64,000 bases of DNA from Candidatus Blautia intestinigallinarum (GCA_019112635.1 DXIX01000027.1:1-64000), one strand, 5' to 3'; shown: positions 6,840 to 16,582, numbered from the stretch's first letter. Numbers and translations: made by a program. The notes: generated from the letters alone by a model not told the origin.

Positions 6840-8975
6840 TTATGGTGCAGATGGAATCATCTGAAACAATACGACGGATCTGGGATTCATGACATAGGAT
6901 CCCTGGTGTAAATATTCTGGGTGGTCTATGATAGCATTAACGCCTCTGGAAGTGTCGGCAATGGGGGTCCAGCAGTGAGTGTCGTTGAGCTTAGGAAGCG
7001 TGACTTCCAATGTCTCCCAATAAGTATTGATGCCAAGATACAAAACATCGTCGCAGTGAGTATTGGGATCATATCCGGCATACAGAATTCCGATCATTTT
7101 TGTGGACCAGTCATAATCAGACTTCCAGGGAAGGGTTCCGTGGAGGCTGACATAAGGAAAGCCCAGAGAGCAGGGACTGGTGTCCTCACGGATGATCGGA
7201 TGTTGGTTTCGGATATTTATGGCAAAACGGAAGAATTCAAGAATTTCATGGTTTTTTTCAGTCAGTGACCAGTCCAGCCATGAAATCGCATTATCCTGGC
7301 AATAGGCATTGTTGTTTCCAAACTGCGTGTTGCCAAATTCGTCTCCGGCAAAAAACATAGGAGTACCCCGGCTGCACATTAACACAAGGCAGGCATTTTT
7401 GATCATCTGGAAGCGGAGAGCTCTGATCTCGGGATTCGCAGTGTCTCCTTCTTCCCCACAGTTCCAGCTGCGGTTGTCATCGGAACCATCTGTGTTATTC
7501 CAACCGTTGTTTTCATTATGCTTCTGATTGTAAGAATAAAGGTCATAGAGTGTAAATCCATCGTGACAGGTCAGAAAATTCACAGATGCGTTGCTTCCTC
7601 TCTTATCCGGAGGATATAAATCAGGAGAGCCGATGATTCTCTGTGCGGCAGCAGCCGCATACCCGTCATCTCCTTTGAGAAAACTGCGCAGATCATCCCG
7701 GTATTTGCCATTCCATTCTGCCCAGCGGTTCCAGGAAGGAAAGCTTCCAACCTGATACAGCCCGCCTGCGTCCCAGGCCTCCGCGATCAGATCCACACTG
7801 TAAAGAATAGGATCATAGGCGAGGCTCTCCAGCAGCGGGGGCTTATTCATGGGGGTACTGTCCTCATTTCGGCCAAGAATGGACGCCAGATCAAAACGAA
7901 AACCGTCCACATGGTAGCTGAACACCCAGTAGCGCAGGCAGTTGAGAATCATATCTCTTACCATAGGATGATTACAGTTCAGAGTATTTCCACATCCGCT
8001 GAAATTATAGTAATGTCCGTCAGGAGTCAGCATATAATAAATGTTATTGTCGATTCCTTTGAAGGAAAAGACAGGGCCGTTCTCATTTCCCTCGGCGGTA
8101 TGGTTAAAAACCACATCCAGGATAACTTCAATCCCATTTTGGTGCAATTCTTGAATAAGTTTCTTTAATTCTCTGCCTTCCCGATTGTATTCTTGTTCGG
8201 AAGCATAACTTGTGTTGGGAGCGAAGAAACAGACTGGGTTATAGCCCCAGTAATCCAGCAGATGTTTGCCGTTTACAGTTCTCTCATTTCTGGTTTCATC
8301 AAATTCAAAAACGGGCATTAATTCCACCACATTGATTCCGAGATCTTTCAGGTAAGGAATTTTTTCCCGGATTCCATCAAAAGTACCTGGATGGCGGACA
8401 CCGGAAGAAGGACTTTTGGTAAATCCACGAACGTGCAGTTCATAGATGATACTGTCTTTGAGAGGAATCGCGACTCTGGATTCCTCTCCCCAGTTGAAAT
8501 TATTGTGGACAACTCTGGCTTTATAGAAATTTCCGGGGGATAATTTCTGACCCCAGGAACTCTGGCCGGTGACGGCGCGCGCATAGGGATCCAGCAGATA
8601 GCGGGTTTTATCAAAAAGAAATCCTTTCTCAGGCTGATCGGGACCATCAATTCGATAGGCATATTCGAATTCATTAATTTTCAAACCGAATATAAACATA
8701 GAGTAGACACTTCCGATCCGGTATTTTTCCGGAAATGGAATCACAGCATAGGGAACAGATTGCTGTCTGTGAAACAAAACCAGCTCACAGGCGGTGCCGG
8801 AATGGGTGATCACTGTGAAATTGACTCCATTTGGAAAAGCGGTGGCTCCGTTGATCTCATAAAATCCAGGGCGTACTTGAAATCCGTGGATCTGTTCCAG
8901 AGGTTTCAGGTTTTCTTCTTCCGTCCAGGTTCCATCTTCCAATAACAGGAATTCTTGTTTTTCACGATCTGACAT
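6840..8975 (-). CDS. glgX: Glycogen debranching enzyme, GlgX/isoamylase type (GH13)
   Basis: 711-residue alpha-1,6-glucosidase that removes branches from glycogen or limit dextrins. The N-terminal third is a CBM48-like beta-sandwich (GVNFTVITHSGTACELVLF). The GH13 barrel has all four signature blocks: DVVFNHTAE, GFRFDLAS with the nucleophile D362, LIAEAWDAGG with the acid/base Glu, and FLTCHDGFTLYDL. Length is normal for GlgX/TreX. AGGAAAG precedes the ATG on the minus strand. It lies 13 bases downstream of the 2-hydroxyacid dehydrogenase gene and is probably cotranscribed with it, although no metabolic link is obvious. No glycogen synthesis genes are in the window. Confidence 0.93.
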   Translation of the reverse strand: MSDREKQEFLLLEDGTWTEEENLKPLEQIHGFQVRPGFYEINGATAFPNGVNFTVITHSGTACELVLFHRQQSVPYAVIPFPEKYRIGSVYSMFIFGLKINEFEYAYRIDGPDQPEKGFLFDKTRYLLDPYARAVTGQSSWGQKLSPGNFYKARVVHNNFNWGEESRVAIPLKDSIIYELHVRGFTKSPSSGVRHPGTFDGIREKIPYLKDLGINVVELMPVFEFDETRNERTVNGKHLLDYWGYNPVCFFAPNTSYASEQEYNREGRELKKLIQELHQNGIEVILDVVFNHTAEGNENGPVFSFKGIDNNIYYMLTPDGHYYNFSGCGNTLNCNHPMVRDMILNCLRYWVFSYHVDGFRFDLASILGRNEDSTPMNKPPLLESLAYDPILYSVDLIAEAWDAGGLYQVGSFPSWNRWAEWNGKYRDDLRSFLKGDDGYAAAAAQRIIGSPDLYPPDKRGSNASVNFLTCHDGFTLYDLYSYNQKHNENNGWNNTDGSDDNRSWNCGEEGDTANPEIRALRFQMIKNACLVLMCSRGTPMFFAGDEFGNTQFGNNNAYCQDNAISWLDWSLTEKNHEILEFFRFAINIRNQHPIIREDTSPCSLGFPYVSLHGTLPWKSDYDWSTKMIGILYAGYDPNTHCDDVLYLGINTYWETLEVTLPKLNDTHCWTPIADTSRGVNAIIDHPEYLHQGSYVMNPRSVVLFQMIPSAP

Positions 8976-8988
8976 ATTTCTTTCCTAT

Positions 8989-9936
8989 TTATAAAATGAT
9001 ATTTTTCTGGGTTCCGTTCATCCAGGCCTGAATGTTGTCAAAGACGATTTCTGCCCGTGCCAGCATGGATTCCTTAGAAGCGAAGGCAACATGAGGAGTT
9101 ACGATGGTATTCCTGCTGTGGAGCAGAGGGTGATCGGTATTCAGCGGTGGTTCACTCTCGAAGACATCGATTCCTGCCCCGGCGAGACGTCCTTCATTGA
9201 GCGCGTTGGCCAGAGCCTGAGAATCTACGATAGGACCTCTGGCGGCATTGATCAAAATAGCAGAAGGTTTCATCCAGGAGAGACGCTCTTCGTTGATCAT
9301 GCCCACGGTTTCTGGAGTCTGCGGACAGTGTAAAGAGACAATATCGGACTGACGCAGCAATTCTTCCAGAGAAACGTAGGTGACACCGGCAGCAGGATTC
9401 TTTTCCGGATGGCGGCGATATCCGAGAATTTTACAGCCAAAGGCCTGACAAAGCTGGGCAGTTCTTGTTCCGATGGCGCCGACACCGATAATTCCTACGG
9501 TTTTGCCTTTCAGTTCTTGGCCCACCAGTCCATCTTTGGTGGAACCCTGGCGGCATTTTTCTTCGACCTGAGGAACATTCCGCAGAAGAGACAACATCAT
9601 GCAAAGTGCCAGTTCGGCTACAGATTCATTGGAGTAACCGGAAGCATTGCTGATGGCGATTTGTCGTTCTCTGGCAGCTTCCAGATCTACGTGATCGACA
9701 CCCGTAAATGCCACATTGATAAATTTCAGACGGGGACAGCTCCGAATGACTTCTCCGGACAGAGGCATATTGGCGATAATCAAAATATCAGCATCTTTGG
9801 CACGTTCGATCTGGACTTTTGGTGAGAGGTCTCTTTCATAAGCCGTAAATTCATGTCCTTGTGAGCGGAGGACGTCGGCATAAGAGTCCAAGACTTCCTG
9901 GGATATGCCAAGAGATTCTAAGAGTACAATTTTCAT
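8989..9936 (-). CDS. D-isomer-specific 2-hydroxyacid dehydrogenase, NAD-binding
   Basis: 315-residue oxidoreductase that interconverts a 2-oxoacid and a D-2-hydroxyacid with NAD(H). The Rossmann motif GKTVGIIGVGAIGTR is present, with the catalytic Arg in NAARGPIVD, the Glu in GIDVFESEPP and the His in VTPHVAF. A GTG 18 bases upstream is in frame, but it precedes the AAAGGAG site; the ATG at 9936 is about 8 bases after that site and is the start chosen. It is first of a two-gene unit with glgX. Substrate is not decided by sequence; the family includes phosphoglycerate, lactate and hydroxyisocaproate dehydrogenases. Confidence 0.88.
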   Translation of the reverse strand: MKIVLLESLGISQEVLDSYADVLRSQGHEFTAYERDLSPKVQIERAKDADILIIANMPLSGEVIRSCPRLKFINVAFTGVDHVDLEAARERQIAISNASGYSNESVAELALCMMLSLLRNVPQVEEKCRQGSTKDGLVGQELKGKTVGIIGVGAIGTRTAQLCQAFGCKILGYRRHPEKNPAAGVTYVSLEELLRQSDIVSLHCPQTPETVGMINEERLSWMKPSAILINAARGPIVDSQALANALNEGRLAGAGIDVFESEPPLNTDHPLLHSRNTIVTPHVAFASKESMLARAEIVFDNIQAWMNGTQKNIIL

Positions 9937-10098
9937 CAGTATTTCTCCTTTCACAGTTTATATTATACAATTGAACTACTGAAATTTTATCATATTCAAA
10001 AGGAGAATGGAAGCAGAAGGCAGTTGACGGAATTCCCATCGTGTTATAAGATACTTTTTATACGAAACTGCTGTCAGAAAGAATGAAGAGGTGTGTAA

Positions 10099-10494
10099 AT
10101 GAGAGACAGATTTTTACGATTTATGGAAGGAAGGTATGGTGTTGACCAGCTGTACCGCGTGCTGCTGATCAGTGGAGCCATCCTGGTGATTTTGTCAAAT
10201 GTGATTTTCCCATATGTGTTTCTGCTGGCTGGATGGATTCTGATTATCTGGGCATTTTATCGTGCATTTTCCAGGGATCACAGCCGCCGTTATGCGGAGA
10301 ACCAGAAATTTCTGGAGTTAGTGGGAAAGATTCGCCGTGGATGGGGAAAACAAAGATATATGATGGGACAGAGAAAAGAGTATCATATTTATACCTGTCC
10401 CCAGTGTAAGCAGAAAATACGAATCCCCAGAGGGAAAGGAAAAATTGAGATCTCCTGTCCCAAATGCCATACGAAATTTATTAAAAAGAGCTGA
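10099..10494 (+). CDS. Small membrane protein with C-terminal zinc ribbon
   Basis: 131-residue protein that I cannot assign to a named family. Two hydrophobic segments at about 22-60 (LLISGAILVILS and VFLLAGWILIIW) are followed by a basic linker and a C-terminal zinc ribbon with CPQC and CPKC pairs (about residues 101-123), which should face the cytoplasm. The ATG follows GAAGAGGTG by 5 bases. It lies 20 bases upstream of lgt on the same strand and is probably cotranscribed. A membrane-tethered nucleic-acid or protein-binding role is possible but not shown. Confidence 0.75.
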   Translation: MRDRFLRFMEGRYGVDQLYRVLLISGAILVILSNVIFPYVFLLAGWILIIWAFYRAFSRDHSRRYAENQKFLELVGKIRRGWGKQRYMMGQRKEYHIYTCPQCKQKIRIPRGKGKIEISCPKCHTKFIKKS

Positions 10495-10514
10495 TTCGAA
10501 GGAGACTTGTATTT

Positions 10515-11297
10515 ATGAAAAATGAGTTGCTGACGATCGGACCGTTTACAATTTATGGGTATGGTCTGATGATAGGAATTGGAGTCATTGCAGCCTATCT
10601 GACTGCGGAGTACCGGGCCAGAAAAAGAAAGCTGGGAAATGAGGACACGGTTTTTTTTCTGGTAGTCTGGTGTGTCATTGGCGGAATGCTTGGAGCCAAG
10701 CTTTTGTATTGGATTACACAGTATCGGGAAATTTTAAGAGATCCTTCTATTATCTGGATGAATTTGACAGATGGATTTGTGGTCTACGGCGGGATTTTGG
10801 GAGGAATTTTTGCCGGATGGCTCTATTGCCGTGTACGAAAACTTCCTTTTCTGAAATTTTTCGACCTGACTATGCCATCGATTGCTCTGGCTCAGGGATT
10901 TGGGCGTATTGGCTGTTTTCTTGCCGGATGTTGTTATGGAAGGGAGACAGATGGTCCAATCGCAATTACATTTACAAATTCTGATTTTGCGCCTAATGGA
11001 GTCCCCTTGATCCCGACTCAGCTGATATCCAGCGGGCTGGATTTTCTCCATTTTGGGGTTTTGCTGCTTTTGGCCCGCAAGTGTAAGGGCGATGGACAGG
11101 TGGCTGGATTTTATTTGATTTTTTACAGTGTTGGACGTTTTATACTGGAATTTTTCAGAGGAGATCTGGAGAGGGGAAGCGTCGGCGCGCTTTCCACCTC
11201 CCAGTTTATATCTATTTTTATTTTTTTGGCGGGTATTCTCATGGTTGTTCTCTGTGGAAGACGCAGTGTCAGGAGAGAAGAGAATCTACCCCGCTAG
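10515..11297 (+). CDS. lgt: Prolipoprotein diacylglyceryl transferase
   Basis: Integral membrane enzyme that transfers diacylglycerol from phosphatidylglycerol to the lipobox Cys of prolipoproteins, the first step of lipoprotein maturation. 260 residues with about seven membrane segments. The signature GRIGCFLAGCCYG and the YGGILGG segment are typical of Gram-positive Lgt. The ATG follows AAGGAGA. The last 29 bases overlap the 3' end of the convergent TetR gene, so there is no room for an independent terminator between them. Confidence 0.94.
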   Translation: MKNELLTIGPFTIYGYGLMIGIGVIAAYLTAEYRARKRKLGNEDTVFFLVVWCVIGGMLGAKLLYWITQYREILRDPSIIWMNLTDGFVVYGGILGGIFAGWLYCRVRKLPFLKFFDLTMPSIALAQGFGRIGCFLAGCCYGRETDGPIAITFTNSDFAPNGVPLIPTQLISSGLDFLHFGVLLLLARKCKGDGQVAGFYLIFYSVGRFILEFFRGDLERGSVGALSTSQFISIFIFLAGILMVVLCGRRSVRREENLPR

Positions 11298-11844
11298 TCA
11301 GCATGGAGTCTGCCATGCGTGCCATTTCTTCAGCGGATTCCTGAAATCCGTTTTTCAGCCAGCTCTCCATCAGTCCGATGCATCCGGAGGCTGTGTAGGC
11401 GAAGAAATATTCAAATTTATCAGGATCCAGTCCGCGGTCTTCCCAGGCTTTGCGGACACGGGTCTTGACCAGATTTTTCAGGCGGTTAATAAATGTCAGA
11501 TCACCGTGAGGTCCCATGAAAGCCCTCACGGTTTTTTCATTTTCAGACAAGAATGTAAAAACATTTGTCAATACAATCTGTGTTGAGGAGACAGTCGGAT
11601 CTTCCGGAGCAGTATCTACGAAGAGATTGTCGAATTCTTGGAAAAGCTCGTCCTCCACCTGGTTTACCATATCGAAGATATCACGGTAATGCAGGTAAAA
11701 AGTACCGCGGTTTAAATCCACCAGATCCGTCAGTTCCCGGACAGAGATATGATTGACATCTTTTTGTTCCATGAGTTCTGTAAGCCCTTTTAAGAGAAGG
11801 GCTTTTGTTTTGCGCACACGCCGATCTACTTTTGTATGTTCCAT
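11269..11844 (-). CDS. TetR/AcrR family transcriptional regulator
   Basis: 191-residue repressor-type protein. The N-terminal helix-turn-helix is clear at about 10-55 (VRKTKALLLKGLTELM, then ISVRELTDLVDLNRGTFYLHY); the ligand-binding C-terminal half is not diagnostic. AAAGGGAG precedes the ATG on the minus strand. Its 3' end overlaps lgt by 29 bases. The target is not evident; the nearest divergent gene is the Csp-like protease, and an inverted repeat lies 30 bases upstream of its own start, so autoregulation is likely. Confidence 0.9.
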   Translation of the reverse strand: MEHTKVDRRVRKTKALLLKGLTELMEQKDVNHISVRELTDLVDLNRGTFYLHYRDIFDMVNQVEDELFQEFDNLFVDTAPEDPTVSSTQIVLTNVFTFLSENEKTVRAFMGPHGDLTFINRLKNLVKTRVRKAWEDRGLDPDKFEYFFAYTASGCIGLMESWLKNGFQESAEEMARMADSMLTSGVDSLLS

Positions 11845-11873
11845 AATTATCCACTCCCTTTGGAAATGTTTAC

Positions 11874-11894
11874 AATAAGGTAAGACTTCTTATT
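11874..11894. promoter_or_regulatory. Possible TetR operator
   Basis: AATAAG (11874-11879) and CTTATT (11889-11894) form an inverted repeat with a 9-base spacer, 30 bases upstream of the TetR start and in its promoter region. Arm length is short, so this is tentative. Confidence 0.35.
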
Positions 11895-11972
11895 TAATAT
11901 GATAACCGATGAAAGGAAAAATATCAACGAGAGTCTATTAATTAACAAATATGAAAAGAAGGTTTAGAGCCT

Positions 11973-12002
11973 GCATAGTTGTTAAAGCCAGGGCATAAGT
12001 TA
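11973..12002 (+). promoter_or_regulatory. Sigma-E-like promoter of the Csp-like protease gene
   Basis: GCATA (11973-11977) and CATAAGTTA (11994-12002) are separated by 16 bases, the spacing of sigma-E promoters (ATA-N16-CATACANT). Predicted transcription would start about 40 bases before the ATG. csp genes are sigma-E-dependent in Clostridioides difficile, which fits. Confidence 0.45.
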
Positions 12003-12047
12003 TGGGTAGAATGAGTGAAATTGCTATGTGGAAAGAGGTGGACTCCC

Positions 12048-13754
12048 ATGACCTTACAGGCGATGGATTTTCTGCCACTGGCTTTGGATGAGGGATATGC
12101 AGATTTTATTGTGCGCCACAGCCAGAATGTGAGAGGGGTGTTAAGCGATATTCCCCAGGAACAGATACAGCTGATTAATGAGACGTATTCAGTACTCTAT
12201 ATGCCTCTGACTCAGGTCAGCGGAGTGAGTGTGGATAATTATTCTTACAATACGATTCCGGATTGTTATACTTATATGGACACGCAGGCATTGATTGCCT
12301 CCCGAATTGTAAACCTCCAAAATCATCCGTATCTGAAGTTAAACGGAGAGAAGACAGCCATTGCTATTATAGATTCCGGTATTGATTATACGCATCCCGC
12401 CTTTTTGACCTATGGGAAAACACGGATTGCGTATCTGTGGGATCAATCCATTCCTTCCGATAACGGCGCTGTCCCTTACGGAAGTGAATATACCCAGGAA
12501 CAGATCGATGAGGCTCTGGAGGCGGAAGATCCCTGGAAAGTGGTGCCTTCCAGAGATGAAAATGGACATGGTACTTTTCTGGCGGGGATTGCGGCGGGAA
12601 CTGCGCAGCCGGATCAGGAATTTTCAGGGGCTGCTCCGGAATCTACACTGATTGTGGTGAAGTTGAAGCAGGCCAAAGAATATCTGAGGAGATTTTATTT
12701 TTTGCCTGACGGTGTGGATTTCTATCAGGAGAATGATATTATGTTTGCGGTGACTTATGCCATTCACTGCGCAAAACAGATACAGATGCCTCTTGTGATT
12801 TGCATTGGACTGGGGAATAACCAGGGAACGCATCGGGGGGAGAATCCGCTTGCCATCACATTGGACAATGTTACGCGAAATCCCCAGACCGTTGTCGCGG
12901 TGGCAGCGGGAAATGAGGGAAATGCACGGCATCACTATGAAGGAGTGATTCGGCCGGATCAGGAAGAAGCAACGGTGGTGGAATTGAGGGTGGGAGAGGA
13001 GAAAAAAGGATTCTTTGTGGAATTCTGGGGAAGTTCTCTGAATCTGTACCGCATGCAGCTTCAGTCCCCTTCCGGGGAAAAATTAGAGATCAGTACAGCA
13101 AGGGGAATGGGGGCTCAGACGCTCTCCTTTGTCTTTGTGGAGACAAAGGTGGAAGTGGGATATTCAGAAATTGAGCTCCAGTCAGGTGGGACTTTGATTT
13201 TCTTTCGTTTTATGAAGCCGGTGTCTGGAATATGGAGATTTTTGGTGAGCAGTGAAAACGAAAATCTTAGTGAGACGGTGACTTTCCACATGTGGCTGCC
13301 GGTCTATACGCCCTCCCAGTCAGAGACTTATTTTCTGCAGTCATCTCCGTACAACACCATAACCAATCCAGGAGGTTCCAGAGATGCCATTACTGTTACT
13401 GCTTATAACGATCGGGATGGCAGTCTATATTTAGAGGCGAGCAGAGGTTATGCTCCCAATGGATATGTGAAGCCGGATCTGGCTGCTCCGGGAGTGATGC
13501 TGACAGGACCGGCACCGCAGAGCCGTTATGTCCAGCGTTCCGGTACCAGCGTCGCGGCGGCATTGACAGCAGGCGCACTGGCACTTTTAATGGAGTGGGC
13601 TGTAGTGCGGGGGAATGCACCGTATCTGAATGGAACCAGTGCCAAATATTATCTGACACGTGGTGCAGTGCGAGAGGATGGGGAGAGTTATCCCAATCCG
13701 GATTGGGGGTACGGAAAACTGGATTTGTATAGAGTGTTTGAGTTGTTGACATGA
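12048..13754 (+). CDS. Csp-like germination protease, subtilase family S8
   Basis: 568-residue serine protease resembling the Csp proteases that process the cortex hydrolase SleC during clostridial germination. A Csp-type prodomain occupies about 1-75. The catalytic triad is complete: D109 in IAIIDSGID, H174 in NGHGTF, S501 in RSGTSVAAA. A beta-rich insertion (about 305-440) between His and Ser corresponds to the jelly-roll of Csp proteins. No signal peptide, as expected for a spore-internal enzyme. An in-frame GTG at 12015 exists, but AAGAGGTGG lies 6 bases before ATG 12048. It is monocistronic, with a sigma-E-like promoter upstream and a bidirectional terminator downstream. No SleC gene is nearby. 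Family assignment is firm; the germination role is inferred. Confidence 0.85.
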   Translation: MTLQAMDFLPLALDEGYADFIVRHSQNVRGVLSDIPQEQIQLINETYSVLYMPLTQVSGVSVDNYSYNTIPDCYTYMDTQALIASRIVNLQNHPYLKLNGEKTAIAIIDSGIDYTHPAFLTYGKTRIAYLWDQSIPSDNGAVPYGSEYTQEQIDEALEAEDPWKVVPSRDENGHGTFLAGIAAGTAQPDQEFSGAAPESTLIVVKLKQAKEYLRRFYFLPDGVDFYQENDIMFAVTYAIHCAKQIQMPLVICIGLGNNQGTHRGENPLAITLDNVTRNPQTVVAVAAGNEGNARHHYEGVIRPDQEEATVVELRVGEEKKGFFVEFWGSSLNLYRMQLQSPSGEKLEISTARGMGAQTLSFVFVETKVEVGYSEIELQSGGTLIFFRFMKPVSGIWRFLVSSENENLSETVTFHMWLPVYTPSQSETYFLQSSPYNTITNPGGSRDAITVTAYNDRDGSLYLEASRGYAPNGYVKPDLAAPGVMLTGPAPQSRYVQRSGTSVAAALTAGALALLMEWAVVRGNAPYLNGTSAKYYLTRGAVREDGESYPNPDWGYGKLDLYRVFELLT

Positions 13755-13802
13755 AAATATTTTGCGTCAGATAGGTACACCACAGCAGAGACGAGAAAAA
13801 TA

Positions 13803-13848
13803 AGCTGCTTCCTTCAAGCTTGAAGGAAGCAGCTCAATTTTTGCTATT
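13803..13848. terminator. Bidirectional terminator between csp-like gene and phosphofructokinase
   Basis: AGCTGCTTCCTTCAAG and CTTGAAGGAAGCAGCT form a perfect 32-base palindrome at 13803-13834, followed by CAATTTTTG on the plus strand. It lies between two convergent genes and can serve both. Confidence 0.9.
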
Positions 13849-15075
13849 TTATCGAGAAAGGAATAAAGGCAGTCCATCTTCTCCCATGGGAACTTCCACA
13901 GTACCCTGAATGAGAGGACGTGCGTAGTTCAGGAATTCCTCTGTTATATCGGTACCACTGTGTGCAATCCAGGAGGTGGGAACCGATTTAGTCTGATTAC
14001 AGATCTGGTTTACATCTTCCAGACAGCAGCTTGATTGGTAGGTGGAATTGTTTTCACGGGCGAAAGCGATCATTTTTCCGGTTTCGCCTTTTAAGATTGC
14101 ATTGACTCCGTAGCGTCCGGCCATGACAGCTTCCTGCTGATCTGTCTTTGACTGAATCATGGAAGAACAGCGCTGACATACGTTCAATTCCACAGAGCGT
14201 GCTTTTACGTTTAACTGGCTGCGCAGAAGATTCTCAAGATATTTTCCGCATCCTGAGAGCATCTTATGGCCAAAGGAGTCCAATCCGGCGCTGCGGTCGT
14301 ATTCGCAGATTAAAGTGCCGTCGGCATCGTGGATCCCCTCGGAGACACAGACAACGACGCTGGGAGATTTCTCGAAAGCGTTCTGAACATCCTGGACGAA
14401 CTGTTCTGTGGAAAAATCTGCCTCCGGAAGATAAATCAGGTACGGATTGTCATTGGCAGTTTTTCGCGCGAGAGCACTGGAGGCGGTGAGCCAGCCGGCA
14501 TCCCGTCCCATAATCTCCACGATGGTGACAGCTTTCTGGTCATAGACACTGGCGTCCGTCACGATTTCGCGGACGGTGGTTGCCACGTAGCGGGCAGCAC
14601 TTCCGAAACCGGGGGTGTGATCTGTGAGAATCAGATCGTTGTCGATGGTCTTTGGTTCGCCAAGAATTAGAATATCGCTGCCCGACATTGCCGCGTAACG
14701 GGACAGCTTGCTGACAGTATCCATGGAGTCATTTCCTCCGATATAGAGAATGTAGCCAATATTCAGGTTTTCAAATTTGCAAAAAAGCTTCGGATAGACA
14801 GGATCTGACAGATCTTCGGGAAGTTTGCAGCGGCAGGACCCCAGATAAGCGCCGGGGGTGTTTTTCAGGTATTCCAATTCTTCTTCAGATAAAACTTCGG
14901 AGAAATCCAAAATCATATCCTTTAAGAAACCTTCGATTCCGTTTATCATGCCGTAGACATGTTCGATTCTATCCGGGTGTGCAAGACTTTCCTTGACAAC
15001 TCCGTAAAGACTGCTGTTGATGACAGCAGTAGGGCCTCCGGACTGGCCGACAATTAAATTCTTTTTATTATTCAT
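13849..15075 (-). CDS. 6-phosphofructokinase, PPi-dependent type
   Basis: 408-residue glycolytic enzyme phosphorylating fructose-6-phosphate. The N-terminal nucleotide/PPi loop GQSGGPTAVINSS is present. GGNDSMDT (Asp at about 116) replaces the GGDGS of ATP-dependent enzymes, and PKTIDND carries the Lys typical of PPi-dependent forms, so pyrophosphate is the likely donor. The catalytic block IVEIMGRDAGWL is intact. The gene is monocistronic and convergent with the csp-like gene. PPi-dependent glycolysis is common in anaerobic Clostridia. Confidence 0.9.
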   Translation of the reverse strand: MNNKKNLIVGQSGGPTAVINSSLYGVVKESLAHPDRIEHVYGMINGIEGFLKDMILDFSEVLSEEELEYLKNTPGAYLGSCRCKLPEDLSDPVYPKLFCKFENLNIGYILYIGGNDSMDTVSKLSRYAAMSGSDILILGEPKTIDNDLILTDHTPGFGSAARYVATTVREIVTDASVYDQKAVTIVEIMGRDAGWLTASSALARKTANDNPYLIYLPEADFSTEQFVQDVQNAFEKSPSVVVCVSEGIHDADGTLICEYDRSAGLDSFGHKMLSGCGKYLENLLRSQLNVKARSVELNVCQRCSSMIQSKTDQQEAVMAGRYGVNAILKGETGKMIAFARENNSTYQSSCCLEDVNQICNQTKSVPTSWIAHSGTDITEEFLNYARPLIQGTVEVPMGEDGLPLFLSR

Positions 15076-15186
15076 ATAGATTCTCCAATATTATTTTTTC
15101 CCTCAAACTATAACATAGTTTTTGAGAGAAGAAAACGAAAAAATAGATAAATTAAGAATATTTCTGCTATTTTTACGGGTTAGTTC

Positions 15187-15215
15187 TTGCATATTTGTTC
15201 TCTTTAAGATATGAT
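15187..15215 (+). promoter_or_regulatory. Sigma-A promoter of the PaaK-ACT operon
   Basis: TTGCAT (15187-15192) and TATGAT (15210-15215) are 17 bases apart and lie about 40 bases upstream of the start codon. Confidence 0.6.
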
Positions 15216-15257
15216 ACTTTATTATAGACTTTAACACGTTGAAAGGAGTGAGTGCGG

Positions 15258-16559
15258 TTGGAACGGTATTATCAGCCGGAGATAGAATGTGCTTCCCAGG
15301 ATCAGATTCGGGCATGGCAGGATGAGCGCCTGGTGAAACAGGTAAAAAATGTATATGATCATGTGGAGTATTACCGAAATAAAATGAAAGAGATAGGGGT
15401 GGAGCCTGGGGATATCAAATCACGGGACGATCTCTATAAACTTCCATTTTTGACCAAAGAGGATCTGCGTACAGCATATCCCTATGGATTGCTGGCGAGA
15501 CCACTCTCAGATTGTGTCAGAATCCAGTCTACCAGTGGAACGACTGGAAGAAGAGTAGTCGCTTTTTATACCCAGCACGATATTGACCTTTGGGATGAGT
15601 GCTGTGCGAGAGCCATTGTGGCAGCTGGGGGAACTAAGGAAGACGTAGTTCATGTCTGCTATGGTTATGGACTTTTTACGGGAGGTCCTGGATTAAATGG
15701 AGGCTCCCATAAAGTGGGCTCTCTGACCCTGCCCATGTCTTCCGGTAATACGGAACGTCAGATCCAGTTCATGACAGACCTGGGCTCAACCATTCTATGC
15801 TGTACCCCATCTTATGCGGCGTATCTGGCAGAGAGCATCATTGAGCGTGGGGTGAGGGATCAGATTAAATTGAAAGCCGGTATCTTCGGTGCAGAGGCAT
15901 GGACAGAGGAAATGCGTCATGATATCGAAGAAAAACTGGGAATCAAAGCATATGATATTTATGGGCTGACAGAGATCTCCGGCCCGGGAGTATCTTTCGA
16001 ATGCAGTGAGCAGACGGGTATGCATATCAATGAGGATCATTTCATCGCAGAGATTATTGACCCGATAACTGGGGAAGTTCTTCCAGACGGGCAAAAAGGA
16101 GAATTGGTATTCACAAGTATTACGAAAGAAGCTTTTCCGCTTCTGCGTTACCGTACCAGAGATATCTGTGTGTTGTCCAGAGAGAAATGCTCCTGCGGCA
16201 GAACTCATGTGAAGATGAGTAAACCGATGGGAAGAAGCGATGATATGCTGATCGTCAAGGGCGTCAACGTATTCCCGTCACAGATTGAGACTGTTTTGAT
16301 GAATAAGGGATATCCGGCGAACTATCAGATTATTGTGGATCGTGTGAACAACAGTGATACCATTGAAGTGCAGGTAGAGATGACACCGGAGATGTTCTCT
16401 GACAGTCTGAAACAGATGTCCGAGAGGGAAAAAGAGTTGGTAAATGCTCTGAAGGCAATGCTTGGAATCTATGCAAAAGTAAAACTGGTTGCACCGAAGA
16501 CTATAGCGAGAAGTGAAGGTAAGGCAGTACGTGTTGTGGACAAACGTCATTTATATTAA
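15258..16559 (+). CDS. Phenylacetate-CoA ligase family protein (PaaK-like)
   Basis: 433-residue AMP-forming acyl-CoA ligase that should activate an aryl- or arylacetic acid to its CoA thioester. The AMP-binding loop STSGTTGRR, DIYGLTEISGPG and the C-terminal GRSDDMLIVKGVNVFPSQIE are all present, and length matches PaaK. GAAAGGAG at 15241-15248 is 9 bases before TTG 15258; the in-frame GTG at 15252 is too close, and starting at the TTG gives MERYYQPEIE, the usual family N-terminus. An ACT-domain gene follows 23 bases downstream, a pairing seen often in Clostridia. Substrate could be phenylacetate, indoleacetate or an aryl acid from amino acid fermentation. Confidence 0.9.
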   Translation: MERYYQPEIECASQDQIRAWQDERLVKQVKNVYDHVEYYRNKMKEIGVEPGDIKSRDDLYKLPFLTKEDLRTAYPYGLLARPLSDCVRIQSTSGTTGRRVVAFYTQHDIDLWDECCARAIVAAGGTKEDVVHVCYGYGLFTGGPGLNGGSHKVGSLTLPMSSGNTERQIQFMTDLGSTILCCTPSYAAYLAESIIERGVRDQIKLKAGIFGAEAWTEEMRHDIEEKLGIKAYDIYGLTEISGPGVSFECSEQTGMHINEDHFIAEIIDPITGEVLPDGQKGELVFTSITKEAFPLLRYRTRDICVLSREKCSCGRTHVKMSKPMGRSDDMLIVKGVNVFPSQIETVLMNKGYPANYQIIVDRVNNSDTIEVQVEMTPEMFSDSLKQMSEREKELVNALKAMLGIYAKVKLVAPKTIARSEGKAVRVVDKRHLY

Positions 16560-16582
16560 AAGACGCGTAAGGAGGGATAGCA